Shown here in pieces: positions 27,782-37,405 of a DNA stretch of 43,371 bases (positions within the stretch are counted from its first letter, which is position 1; each line of letters begins with the position of its first letter). The stretch spans positions 69,351 to 112,721 of the forward strand of contig JASLOE010000001.1 of assembly GCA_030745655.1 (NCBI GenBank), read 5' to 3'. The notes below the pieces were generated by a model. It saw only the letters and a program-made list of their open reading frames with translations, ran no database searches and had not been told where the DNA came from. The DNA comes from Nitrososphaerales archaeon. GTDB taxonomy: Archaea; Thermoproteota; Nitrososphaeria; Nitrososphaerales; JACPRH01. The position numbers and the translations under genes were made by a program.

Positions 27782-30010
27782 CTATTCTTTTCGTGTGTAG
27801 AGTACTGCTGCTCCGATTATAGCTATAACAGCTACAGCTACTGCTGCATATGTTATGGTGCTAGATAATCCAACTTCTTCAGTCACTTCAGAAGTAACTG
27901 TTGTAGTTTGAGCTTCTGCTGTACTTGTTTGTGTTATGGTTTGTGCTGCGAGAGTACTTGTTACAGTTGTTGCAGATGTTGTAGTCATTGTAGTTGTTGA
28001 TGTTGCTGTAGTTGTTGATACTGAAGTTTGTGTAATTGTTGTAGCTGATGTTGTAGTAACTGTAGTTCTAGTTGTTTGTGTAACTGTAACTGTTTGAGCT
28101 GCTGCTTGCGCACGGTCATTTAGCCCTACAGCTATCAGTGTACCTGGAGTTGCTGATCCAAATCCGCCACTTGCGATTATAGCGAATATTTTCTGATCAC
28201 CAGCTGCGTCTGCACCTGTTGTTAAACCTGAACTCATTGGATTGCCTGTATTCATTTCTCTAAGTAGTTCTCCAGTTGCAGAGTTAAAGAATCTAATGAA
28301 GCCGTCAGTGAATCCTGCAAAGAGTATATCTGAGGTTGTTACTAGAGCAGAACGTTGTGTTCCGGTATCATAGTACCAGCTCCAAATTTCTTCACCTGAT
28401 TCGACGTTACGTGCAACTACGGATGAGTTAGATGGAAAACCACCTGCAGTTACTGTGATAGCTTGGTCTTCTTCCCATGGAGGTCTAACTGACTCAACAA
28501 TCTCCACCATAAGTCCTCCTGTATAATGGAATAGTACTCCGGTTTCTGGGTTGTACGCCTTGTCTGTTCCGAATAAGCCGTTACCCCAAGCTGGGAATAA
28601 GAGACATGGGTCTCCACAGTATGGACTACCATCAGGGGCATCCATAACTCTCATGTCATAGTTGCTAAATGGATCCATTTCACGATATCTTATACCACCG
28701 TTAAGGTATGTGATAGCGCCTGCTGCTTCAATTTGTCCTCTTGCTGCCATCTCTGATGGTACATCAATTAGATGTATGGGTTCTCCTGTTGCTGCATCAA
28801 GTATGTGTAAGAGTCCTTCCTTGCATCCCTTCATATAGATCTTACCTAGAGTTGGATGATCCGCAAGGATACCACTCCAGTTACAATCATAGTCATAGGG
28901 ATCTCGAGGCATAGGTTGACTCCACCATACTCGTTGACCAGTATCCATGTTTATTGCCATAAGTGTGCTTCCGTATAGTCTTGGTCCGGGAGTTTCACCG
29001 ATATAGGTGTAAGGTCCTTGGTTACCTGTTTGAGTATAAATTAAACCTGTGTCTTCATCTACAGGGAGCATTCCCCAGTTAGCTGTTACACCGCCCCAAA
29101 CACTTGGTGGTTCATTGGGGTTCGCCCAATCCCATTCCAACGTGTCTCCGGCTGCTGCAACGTCACTACAAGGAATATCTCTGAACCAACCGGTACTACA
29201 TTCTTGTAGAGCCCAGTCTTGAGTTAAGACACCCTGAGGTGGAAAACTGTATACTCGCCATAGAATTTCATGGGTATCCATATCGATACCGATTGTGGTG
29301 TGACGGAAGTCACCTGAGAACACCCAGCTGTGTTGTACACCTGGGAGTACATAGACGAATTGGTTACCTTTTTCATATGTTCCTATATTGGTCATTGAGA
29401 CACTTCCTTGTCTATAGTCATATAGATTTCCAGGTATATCGACACATAGGTCGTCTACCGAGAAAGCTGTTTCACCAGTGTCTATGTCTATGCCGTAGAA
29501 GTCACAGGCTAGACCAGATTTAAGGACGACATTGCCTGCTTCCCAAACACGGATACCGTGTAAGTGAGAAACAATTAATGCAAGGAAACCGCCATAGTTT
29601 ATAGGTAATCTGTCAGCTGCTTCAGTTAGGTTGACTGAGTAGTCATGTGACCAATTTTGTTGACCAGTTTCTGCATTCACTGAATATGTTCTTTGGTAGT
29701 TGGTTGTAAGAAAAACATTACCATCCAAAACTATTGGTGGTGTGTTTGCACCTTGACCAGGATTCAATAATCCCATACCTGCTGGTGCGCCATCGTTTCC
29801 TTCAAGTGGAAAGATCCACTTTACTTCAAGTGCATCGACATTGTTTGCTGATATTTGTGTCTGTGGACTATAGTTCTGTGCCCACGAATTTCCGTTTACG
29901 TACTGCCAGTCTCCACCATCTGAACCGGATGGAGCTGCAAATGCCATTGCCGGTAGTATTGTACTTAGTGATAGTATTGCTAGTGTTGTTAATAATTTGA
30001 AATTATACAT
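27782..30010 (-). CDS. PQQ-dependent (quinoprotein) dehydrogenase, secreted and C-terminally membrane anchored
   Basis: Signal peptide, beta-propeller repeats (AINMDTGQRVWW, NVESGEEIWSW, NSATGELLREM), TQTGNQGP, QPMPRDPYDYD, Thr/Ser-rich stalk and C-terminal TM helix followed by TRKE. Confidence 0.88.
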   Translation of the reverse strand: MYNFKLLTTLAILSLSTILPAMAFAAPSGSDGGDWQYVNGNSWAQNYSPQTQISANNVDALEVKWIFPLEGNDGAPAGMGLLNPGQGANTPPIVLDGNVFLTTNYQRTYSVNAETGQQNWSHDYSVNLTEAADRLPINYGGFLALIVSHLHGIRVWEAGNVVLKSGLACDFYGIDIDTGETAFSVDDLCVDIPGNLYDYRQGSVSMTNIGTYEKGNQFVYVLPGVQHSWVFSGDFRHTTIGIDMDTHEILWRVYSFPPQGVLTQDWALQECSTGWFRDIPCSDVAAAGDTLEWDWANPNEPPSVWGGVTANWGMLPVDEDTGLIYTQTGNQGPYTYIGETPGPRLYGSTLMAINMDTGQRVWWSQPMPRDPYDYDCNWSGILADHPTLGKIYMKGCKEGLLHILDAATGEPIHLIDVPSEMAARGQIEAAGAITYLNGGIRYREMDPFSNYDMRVMDAPDGSPYCGDPCLLFPAWGNGLFGTDKAYNPETGVLFHYTGGLMVEIVESVRPPWEEDQAITVTAGGFPSNSSVVARNVESGEEIWSWYYDTGTQRSALVTTSDILFAGFTDGFIRFFNSATGELLREMNTGNPMSSGLTTGADAAGDQKIFAIIASGGFGSATPGTLIAVGLNDRAQAAAQTVTVTQTTRTTVTTTSATTITQTSVSTTTATSTTTMTTTSATTVTSTLAAQTITQTSTAEAQTTTVTSEVTEEVGLSSTITYAAVAVAVIAIIGAAVLYTRKE
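27885..28095 (-). repeat. Low-complexity Thr/Val/Ser-rich coding stretch (stalk)
   Basis: TVTVTQTTRTTVTTTSATTITQTSVSTTTATSTTTMTTTSATTVTSTLAAQTITQTSTAEAQTTTVTS; visible GTTGTAGTTGATGTTG-type triplet redundancy in the DNA; limits approximate. Confidence 0.8.
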
Positions 30011-30299
30011 ATATTTTCAAACTCAGCACACTTTACGAGTATAGTATAAATGTTTCTCAGCAACTCACATAATATAAACAGGATACACCCAGAATAATAA
30101 ATAAATATTCAAAATAGACACATATATTTTGAAATATTTACATTGAAAGAATTGACTGTTACTAGTCAATTAAATTAAAAAGATGTAAGTTCAATATTTA
30201 TGATAAATCATTAGTAATAATTTTTGATAATTATTTAATATAATATGTTCTTAATATACTAATACTTCGTAAGCTTGGCATAGGACAGATAAATTTGCA

Positions 30300-31220
30300 T
30301 TGATTGAAGTAGAAAATTTGTCAAAGAAATACGGTAAAGTCAAAATTATCTATGATCTCAGCTTTAAAGTAGAGAAAGGGGAGGTTGTAGTGTTACTTGG
30401 ACCCAACGGTGCTGGGAAATCAACATTACTGAAATGTATATTAGGATTAGTGAGATACAATGGTAAAATCCGTGTAAATGGGTTAGATGTTAAGAAAGAA
30501 GGCAGAGAAATAAGGAGAAAGATTACCTACATTCCTCAGCAGTTCATTTTGTATCCTAATCTAACTGTGGAGGATAATTTGAAGTTTTATGCGAATATAA
30601 GGGGAATATCACAGAATACAGTGAACCAAAGTATTGAAAAGAGTAAACTTGAACATTTTGCAAATAAACGTACTAAAGAGCTTTCTGAAGGATTGCACCA
30701 GAGATTGATGCTTGCAATTGTAAGTTTGACAGATACTCCTATCCTGCTTTTTGATGAACCAACTTCAAATCTTGATTTTAAGAGAGTTTTGGAGTTTAAG
30801 GAGATGATAAAAGAGGAAGCAAAGAATGGAAAAACTATTCTTCTTTCAACTCATCTTCTTAGTGATATAAATGATATATCTGAAAAAGTGATTGTGATGA
30901 ATAATGGAAAATTTGTTTTTAGAGGGAATTCAGAAGATTTGTTGAAAAAAACGAATATGAAGACTGATATTACATTAACTATTCATGAGGAATTGAACAA
31001 TAAAACTAGGGCAAAAATCAAAGATCTGCTCCATAAAGCTGGAATTGAAAATGAATCTATAAAAAATGAATTTCTAACAATTTCAACCGAGGCTTCAAGA
31101 ATAATTTCTGTGTTAAAAGCTGTAGAAGAAGCTGGTTTGAAGATCAAAGATTTTAGGATTTCTGAACCGAGTTTAGCAAAGGCTTTCCTGGAGATTACTA
31201 ACGAAAGTGATGAAAGGTGA
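30300..31220 (+). CDS. ABC transporter ATP-binding protein (ABC-2/export type)
   Basis: LLGPNGAGKSTLLKCILGL Walker A, ELSEGLHQRLMLAI signature, ILLFDEPTSNLD Walker B. Confidence 0.92.
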   Translation: MIEVENLSKKYGKVKIIYDLSFKVEKGEVVVLLGPNGAGKSTLLKCILGLVRYNGKIRVNGLDVKKEGREIRRKITYIPQQFILYPNLTVEDNLKFYANIRGISQNTVNQSIEKSKLEHFANKRTKELSEGLHQRLMLAIVSLTDTPILLFDEPTSNLDFKRVLEFKEMIKEEAKNGKTILLSTHLLSDINDISEKVIVMNNGKFVFRGNSEDLLKKTNMKTDITLTIHEELNNKTRAKIKDLLHKAGIENESIKNEFLTISTEASRIISVLKAVEEAGLKIKDFRISEPSLAKAFLEITNESDER

Positions 31221-32059
31221 TGAGAGTGTCGATTTCTTCAATCCTAACAATAGCAAAGAAAGAGATTAAGGATTCTATTAGAAACAGATGGTTTCTGGTT
31301 TTATCCAGTATTTTCTTTCTACTTATTTTACAAATTCCTTACATAATACTGATGCTTCTCGGATTGTTTTCTTATGAGAATGTTCCTGGAAAAACCGGGA
31401 TATTTCTTGCTTATGCCATATCCCTTGGTGGATTGATTACTGTAATTGTAGGATCATTAAGCATAGTAAGTGAAAAAGAACAAGGGACTCTTTCATATCT
31501 TCTATCCCAACCAGTTAGGAAAATCGAAATCATTATTGGAAAATTCATGGGGTTACTTCTTGCTATTTCTTTGATGATGAGCATTGGGTTTGGGATTGCA
31601 ATGCTTCCTTCAATTGGAGAAGCTGAGATCAATAGTATTGGATTAGAGAATTTTGTATATGGTGTTGTGACAATGTTTGGGGCTACAGCAGTTATGCTTG
31701 GAATATCTTTAGCTATTTCAGTGGTATCTGGAAGTAAAACGATGGCGATATCTTTAGCTCTATTTATCTGGTTATTTTTCACGACAATATATGATAGTGG
31801 ATTCTTAGGAACAATGCTTATTGCGGCAGACGAAACACAAGCTTATTTCTATTTCATATTTCTAAATCCAATTGAAATTTCTGAAATACTTATGAATATG
31901 TTGTTAAACCCTATTTTAAATCCAAACCTTTCTGTAAACTTTATGATAAATTACTTTGGAATTGGTGGATCCTTTGAACCTCTTTCTTTGGCAATATTGG
32001 TTTGGGCTATTATACCTCTCGGATTTTCAGTTATAGAATTTTATTCAAGGGAATATTAA
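31217..32059 (+). CDS. ABC-2 type permease
   Basis: Multi-spanning; SEKEQGTLSYLLSQPVRKIEIIIGKFMG; 4-bp overlap with ATPase gene. Confidence 0.88.
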   Translation: MMRVSISSILTIAKKEIKDSIRNRWFLVLSSIFFLLILQIPYIILMLLGLFSYENVPGKTGIFLAYAISLGGLITVIVGSLSIVSEKEQGTLSYLLSQPVRKIEIIIGKFMGLLLAISLMMSIGFGIAMLPSIGEAEINSIGLENFVYGVVTMFGATAVMLGISLAISVVSGSKTMAISLALFIWLFFTTIYDSGFLGTMLIAADETQAYFYFIFLNPIEISEILMNMLLNPILNPNLSVNFMINYFGIGGSFEPLSLAILVWAIIPLGFSVIEFYSREY

Positions 32060-32066
32060 TCATAAA

Positions 32067-32864
32067 CTAGGTTGCCACATACTGTTTGGTTAATGAACCT
32101 TTTAGTGCCTCCACAGCTTTAACTACCGGTGAATCAGGAGCAAAATCTATTGGCGCTACTCTGGCCATATCTGCCTGTTCAATTGATTCATCGTAAGGAA
32201 TTGTAGCAATAATAGGGATTCCCAATTCAGCTGACTTCTTCTTAAGTAAATTATGTTCTATATTATTTTTCATTTTATTACCTACAATAAGCAGAGTCTT
32301 TACACCTAATTCTATTGAAAGATCTTTAATTCTTCGTGCTGTTTCGATGGATTGCATTCTCGGTTCAACTACACAAAGCATTGCATCTACCCCTCGTACT
32401 GTACCTCTTCCAAGATGCTCAAGTCCGGCTTCCATATCCATAATTATAGCTTCTTTTGCTGATACCATAAGATGTCTAACAAGAGCTTTAGCCAATGCGT
32501 TTGTTGGACACATACATCCAGCACCAGCTGATCTTACAGTCCCCATTACTAGAAGCCTGGTTCCATCTGGACCAGGCAATCCATATTTTTCAGCTATATC
32601 ACTAACGGTTGGATTTAGGCTAAATACTCCTCCTGAAGAGCCTGGGGCTACACCAGTCCTTTCTTCTATTAGTGAATGGTTTTCTGACAATGGAGTTATT
32701 TTTGAAGCAATATTGGTCGATATTCCAAGCGAGTAAGCAAGGTTCATTGCAGGATCAACATCTATCGCTAATGTTTTGTAACCTTCTCTTCCTAATTGTC
32801 TAGCGAGAGTACCAGTAATACTAGTCTTTCCTACACCGCCTTTACCTACTACTGCTAATTTCAT
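32067..32864 (-). CDS. cooC: CooC-type (MinD/ParA family) nickel-insertion ATPase, copy 1
   Basis: VGKGGVGKTSITGTLA, DVDPAMNLAYSLG, CMCPTNALAKALV (C-x-C), MDMEAGLEHLGRGT. Confidence 0.82.
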   Translation of the reverse strand: MKLAVVGKGGVGKTSITGTLARQLGREGYKTLAIDVDPAMNLAYSLGISTNIASKITPLSENHSLIEERTGVAPGSSGGVFSLNPTVSDIAEKYGLPGPDGTRLLVMGTVRSAGAGCMCPTNALAKALVRHLMVSAKEAIIMDMEAGLEHLGRGTVRGVDAMLCVVEPRMQSIETARRIKDLSIELGVKTLLIVGNKMKNNIEHNLLKKKSAELGIPIIATIPYDESIEQADMARVAPIDFAPDSPVVKAVEALKGSLTKQYVAT

Positions 32865-33646
32865 TTTGTGATTTCGCTTGTAGGTGCTGTAGGTATTTCG
32901 AGTTTCTTAATTAGTTCAGTTACACCTTTCAATGCTAATGATGACGCAGGTAGATTTGGGATAGCTTTACCATCTAAATCGAATTCTTGTATCAATGGAT
33001 CTTCAGGGATTACAGCAATGCATTCCAACCCAGAAGTTTTTTCAAGCTCCTTTACTTTATTAATGAATCTTGGAGGTATGTTATTCACAACTAGGTATGC
33101 TTTACGAATATTTGTGTTGAGAGTTTTGATTAATTCCTGAATTCGTTTGGCAGTTAATACACCTTTAGCAGTTGGATCAGTTACAACTAGCAGTATATCG
33201 ATATCCCTGGTTGTTCGCCTACTAAAATGTTCAAGTCCAGCTTCTGTGTCCAATATTATTAGTGGATATTTATCTGAAAGGTCATCCACCATTTTTCGAA
33301 GAAGATTGTTTACGTAACAATAGCATCCTGGGCCTTCAGCATTTCCCATAATGATGATATCATAGCCATCAAATTCTTCAACTGCGCTTTGGAATAGGTA
33401 GTTGAAGTAATCCTCTTTTCTTTGATTTGGACCAAGATTATCTTTATTTTTCAGCAACATTTCACGTGCTTTTCCAACTGACATTGTAACATCAACTCCT
33501 AGAGCTTCACTCAGATTGGAATTTGGGTCAGAGTCAACACCAAGTATTGGTTTTCCTGCATAGTTTTTTAAAAGATGCACAAGCAAAGCTGACACCGTAG
33601 TTTTCCCTGTACCTCCTTTCCCGGATATTGCTATACTAAAAGTCAT
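32861..33646 (-). CDS. cooC: CooC-type nickel-insertion ATPase, copy 2
   Basis: ISGKGGTGKTTVSALLV, DSDPNSNLSEALGV, GPGCYCYVNNLLR (C-x-C), LDTEAGLEHFSRRT. Confidence 0.85.
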   Translation of the reverse strand: MTFSIAISGKGGTGKTTVSALLVHLLKNYAGKPILGVDSDPNSNLSEALGVDVTMSVGKAREMLLKNKDNLGPNQRKEDYFNYLFQSAVEEFDGYDIIIMGNAEGPGCYCYVNNLLRKMVDDLSDKYPLIILDTEAGLEHFSRRTTRDIDILLVVTDPTAKGVLTAKRIQELIKTLNTNIRKAYLVVNNIPPRFINKVKELEKTSGLECIAVIPEDPLIQEFDLDGKAIPNLPASSLALKGVTELIKKLEIPTAPTSEITK

Positions 33647-33676
33647 TTTTGATATTTCTCCTTCATGATTAAGTTT

Positions 33677-33880
33677 TTAGTGTTGATGATTAATGGGTGA
33701 AAGGATTAATCTTTCAGCTTCCACATCTACTTCTATGATTTCTGCATTATCCACAGTAACTTGGTTGCCAAGAATTGGTTTGAGGATTATTTTACCATCA
33801 GTTTTTTTGGCGTATAATATATCTTCAGCAACAGTTTCTTCATGATTTTCTTTCTTTAAGTAAACTTTAAACTCACACAT
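33677..33880 (-). CDS. cooT: CooT-like small protein
   Basis: 67 aa starting MCEFKVYL with Cys at position 2, overall CooT-like pattern, adjacent to cooC genes. Confidence 0.7.
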   Translation of the reverse strand: MCEFKVYLKKENHEETVAEDILYAKKTDGKIILKPILGNQVTVDNAEIIEVDVEAERLILSPINHQH

Positions 33881-33962
33881 ATAATTTCTCTTCCATATTA
33901 TTATATAAAATTGAAATATTTATAGATATGCCAAGGCGTCATTAATTTAGGTTGTAGGAGGA

Positions 33963-34850
33963 TTGAATACTAAATATTTACCATATCTATTCATTATTCC
34001 TACAGTAGTTGCTCTATTAATTGTGGAAGCTTACCCGGTAGTATATTCTCTTTATCTAAGTGTAACTGAATTTAGTACATTAACTACTGAACCAGTATTC
34101 ATTGGATTTGATAATTATGTGAGAATGATATATGATGAAAACTTCTGGATATCTCTCAGAGTTACATTACTCTATGTCTTTGGATCAGTAAGCCTAGCTT
34201 TTGTATTAGGTTTATCATTTGCAGTGCTTCTTTTTAGAGATATTGAATATAGAAAGCGTCTTCAAACTGTATTAATTCTACCTATTGCTATTTCGCCTTT
34301 GATAGCTGGTGTCTTCTTTTCGCCAGCTGCTATATGGGATGATATCAATGTAGTTCTCAAATTTGTCCTTGGGCTCCCTATGATAGATGTATACAATGCC
34401 AATTTTGCTTTCTCTTTAGTAGTTGTAGCAGATGCGTGGCTTTGGACACCACTTTTTATGCTTGTATTTCTGAGTGTGTTGCAATCAATTCCAAAGGAGA
34501 CCTATGAAGCAGCTGAAATTCATGGAGCATCAAATTTTCAGACTTTCAGGCGAGTAACTTTTCCTTTGATAATACGGTCTCCGGTTATTTTCATAATAAT
34601 CGCGTTAAGATCCATAGATGCATTCAGGTCATTTGAGATTCCTTTTACATGGGCAGGATGGATTGGGGCTGAGAGTTTGGGTTCACCGATTGATACTTTG
34701 AGTCTTTTCATGTATAAACTGTTAATTTTTCCAGCATATGAATCTCCGTTTTCGTATATTGCAACAATTGCACTTACTATGCTGATGATAAGTCTAGTAA
34801 TAACAACAATTCTCTTGAAGTTTAGCGATATGCTCTGGGAGGAGAAGTAA
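33963..34850 (+). CDS. Carbohydrate-type ABC importer permease (MalF/UgpA-like)
   Basis: Six-TM pattern; EAAEIHGASNFQTFRRVTFPLI (EAA loop); TTG start with GGAGGA upstream. Confidence 0.9.
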   Translation: MNTKYLPYLFIIPTVVALLIVEAYPVVYSLYLSVTEFSTLTTEPVFIGFDNYVRMIYDENFWISLRVTLLYVFGSVSLAFVLGLSFAVLLFRDIEYRKRLQTVLILPIAISPLIAGVFFSPAAIWDDINVVLKFVLGLPMIDVYNANFAFSLVVVADAWLWTPLFMLVFLSVLQSIPKETYEAAEIHGASNFQTFRRVTFPLIIRSPVIFIIIALRSIDAFRSFEIPFTWAGWIGAESLGSPIDTLSLFMYKLLIFPAYESPFSYIATIALTMLMISLVITTILLKFSDMLWEEK

Positions 34851-34853
34851 ATA

Positions 34854-35729
34854 TTGGATGAGGGATATAGGAAAACTCTAATGAAAAGTAAACGTTACAT
34901 TGTTTACGTTCTAGTTCTTCTCTGGGTTTTGTGGCCTATTGCAATAATGGTTCTTGAAAGCTTCCGTATTGACTTAAGCCCATTACTTTCAGGAAGAGGT
35001 GTCCAATGGATTGCAGGTGTTCCATTCTATAGTGGTGGATTCCGTCCTAGTACTATTAATTATTTCGAAGCTTTTTCCTTTGTTGCATTTCCCAGATTAA
35101 TGGTCAATAGCACCATAATTGCACTAACAAGTGTAGTATCATGTCTTTTGATAGGTACACCTACAGCTTATGCACTAGCTAGGTTCAAGTTCAGGGGAAA
35201 GAACTTACTTCAATTTTCATTAATGGCTTTAAGAACCATTTCACCTTTTGCAGTTATTGTGCCCTTCTATTGGATTTATGGACAACTGAATCTTTGGAAT
35301 ACATATTATGGTATGATGATTGTGTATTGGGTGATAAACCTCCCAGTTGTTGTTTGGATGATGCGGGGCTTCTTCAATGACATACCTAAAAATATCTGGG
35401 AAACAGCAACCCTTTACGGAGCATCTGAATTCAGAATTTTCAGAAAAATTGCATTGCCATTGGTTGTACCAGGTTTGATTGCTACAGTAATATTTGCCTT
35501 TGTATTAACATGGAATGAATTCCTTTTTGCATCTATCTTAACCGGTCCAGAAACTGGAACTGTTACAAAAGGAATATGGTTTGGGATGGGTGAGGCTGGT
35601 GGATTCAAAGTGGTGGAATGGGATGATATCAATACGGGTGGTGTATTGGCTTTTATCCCCGCAATGGCATTAGTCTTGGTTATCAGACGTTATCTGGTGC
35701 ATGGCTTCACTATGGGTTCTTATCGCTAA
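34854..35729 (+). CDS. Carbohydrate-type ABC importer permease (MalG/UgpE-like)
   Basis: ETATLYGASEFRIFRKIALPLVVPGL (EAA loop); TWNEFLFA. Confidence 0.9.
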   Translation: MDEGYRKTLMKSKRYIVYVLVLLWVLWPIAIMVLESFRIDLSPLLSGRGVQWIAGVPFYSGGFRPSTINYFEAFSFVAFPRLMVNSTIIALTSVVSCLLIGTPTAYALARFKFRGKNLLQFSLMALRTISPFAVIVPFYWIYGQLNLWNTYYGMMIVYWVINLPVVVWMMRGFFNDIPKNIWETATLYGASEFRIFRKIALPLVVPGLIATVIFAFVLTWNEFLFASILTGPETGTVTKGIWFGMGEAGGFKVVEWDDINTGGVLAFIPAMALVLVIRRYLVHGFTMGSYR

Positions 35730-36819
35730 GTGATTCAGCACCGTTCTCACTTAAGAATAGATGGGTTCTATTCCAATCAAATAAGAGATACATATGGTCA
35801 CCTACACTAACCTCAAACCCTGGTTTTGTCTTCACTCGCATTAGAGTGTCCACAACTTTTAAGGAGATTATTAGACTATCTCCCATTGGTTCTAGAAGAT
35901 GAACATCAGATTCACAAGTGAAGTTCGAGATTTGTTTCTTACTTATCTCAATGTCTTCCGGACGAACACCCAAAGTGAATTGAGTTCCATTCTTTTGATC
36001 CTTTAACAACTCAATAAGATTCTTGGGAGATTGTGGAGCAAAACATGACGCTTCAATAGCTCTAGTCCCTTTCTCATCAATAATTTTGGAGTTAATAAGG
36101 TTCATTGGAAGACTTCCTACAAAACTTCCAGACCAGACATCTTTAGGATGTTCATAGATATCTTCAGGAGAACCTAACTGGACCAACTTTCCGTATCGCA
36201 TAAGTGCAATTCTATTAGACATAGTCATAGCTTCAGTTTGATCATGAGTTACAAGGAGAAGTGTAGTTTTTACATCTCGTTGAAGCTCCTTCAACTCAGC
36301 CCGTAAATATGCTCTAGTTTTAGCATCTACATTCGATAGTGGTTCGTCCATTAATAATACATCAGGTTTTCTCACAATTGCCCTGCCCACTGCAACTCGT
36401 TGTTGTTCACCACCACTTAACGCTCTGGGTTTACGTTCCATGAGGTCAGTCAATCGTAGAAGCTCGGCGATTTCTTTTACTCTTTCAGCAGTCTTCTCTT
36501 CAGGAGTTTTTCTAACAACAAGTGGAAAACCTATGTTTTCAGCAACCGTCATATGTGGAAAAAGAGCATAGCTTTGAAAAACCATAGCTACATTTCTATC
36601 TCTTGGGGGCACATCATTAACTACTTTATCGTTAAAGAGGATTCGTCCTTCTGATAGAGGCTCTAATCCAGCTATCAGTCGAAGAAGTGTTGTTTTCCCG
36701 CATCCTGAAGGACCAAGAATTGACATGAATTCTTCATCGTTTATCTCTAAGTTGAATTTATCAACAGCTGAGGTTCCATTGAATCGTTTACTAACGCCAT
36801 CTAGAATAACCTTAACCAT
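35710..36819 (-). CDS. MalK/UgpC-type ABC importer ATPase
   Basis: GPSGCGKTTLLRLIAGLEPLSEGRI, LSGGEQQRVAVGRAIVRKPDVLLMDEPLSNVDAK, C-terminal TOBE LGVRPEDI. Confidence 0.93.
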   Translation of the reverse strand: MVKVILDGVSKRFNGTSAVDKFNLEINDEEFMSILGPSGCGKTTLLRLIAGLEPLSEGRILFNDKVVNDVPPRDRNVAMVFQSYALFPHMTVAENIGFPLVVRKTPEEKTAERVKEIAELLRLTDLMERKPRALSGGEQQRVAVGRAIVRKPDVLLMDEPLSNVDAKTRAYLRAELKELQRDVKTTLLLVTHDQTEAMTMSNRIALMRYGKLVQLGSPEDIYEHPKDVWSGSFVGSLPMNLINSKIIDEKGTRAIEASCFAPQSPKNLIELLKDQKNGTQFTLGVRPEDIEISKKQISNFTCESDVHLLEPMGDSLIISLKVVDTLMRVKTKPGFEVSVGDHMYLLFDWNRTHLFLSENGAESLSDKNP

Positions 36820-36876
36820 TTTTTTAACTCATCTTATTTTTTATTACAAGGATTCATAATATTGAAATGCTCTATT

Positions 36877-37335
36877 TTATGGATTTACGACAATTTCACC
36901 TAATTCAATTGAATGGTCGACTAACTGATTTACGGTTTCTCCACGGTAGTCGACGTATGTGTATGTTTCCTCAGGGCGTGGATCTAAGAAGATGAATGTT
37001 CCAGATTTTGTAGGTGTAAACTCTATAGTAGTGGATTCAAATGGTGGGATGGGTTCGGTTTCAATATTTAATTCAGGTATCGAGAATTGGTGTGATTCGA
37101 TATCGTCATTATTAACTACAACGAGTATAACGGGTACACCTACAGTGAATTCGATATGATCCGGGTCCCAGCTCCGCTTTTCGTTTTGAGGAAGAATTAA
37201 ACCATCTTCAACTGGTGGATTTGTAGTTACCAATCGAATAATTAAAGATGGATTTGAAGCTGCTAAAAAGTAGTAACCGACAATTATGCCTAATACTGAA
37301 ATAGCAATAACAATCATCAGTTTTCTATTTTTCAA
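36877..37335 (-). CDS. Membrane-anchored cupredoxin-fold-like protein, copy A
   Basis: N-terminal TM then QNEKRSWDPDHIEFTVGVPVILVVVNNDDIESHQFSIPEL...KSGTFIFLD; no Cys in the C-terminal loop. Confidence 0.65.
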   Translation of the reverse strand: MKNRKLMIVIAISVLGIIVGYYFLAASNPSLIIRLVTTNPPVEDGLILPQNEKRSWDPDHIEFTVGVPVILVVVNNDDIESHQFSIPELNIETEPIPPFESTTIEFTPTKSGTFIFLDPRPEETYTYVDYRGETVNQLVDHSIELGEIVVNP

Positions 37336-37405
37336 GGTATTAATGTTAGTTCGATTGTGTAGATAGATAATTCTTTCGCTTCAGAAAGAACACATGTAGA
37401 TAGAA

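Noticed and set aside
27885-28095. Repetitive GTTGTAGTTGATGTTG-type DNA considered as a tandem repeat/CRISPR-like array
   Set aside because: Irregular and in frame within the PQQ dehydrogenase; explained by the Thr/Val/Ser-rich stalk
31411-31782. 123-aa minus-strand ORF inside the ABC-2 permease gene
   Set aside because: Shadow ORF antisense to a clear permease
32347-32736. 129-aa plus-strand ORF opposite cooC copy 1
   Set aside because: Antisense to a well-supported conserved gene; composition looks like a shadow ORF with no recognisable domain
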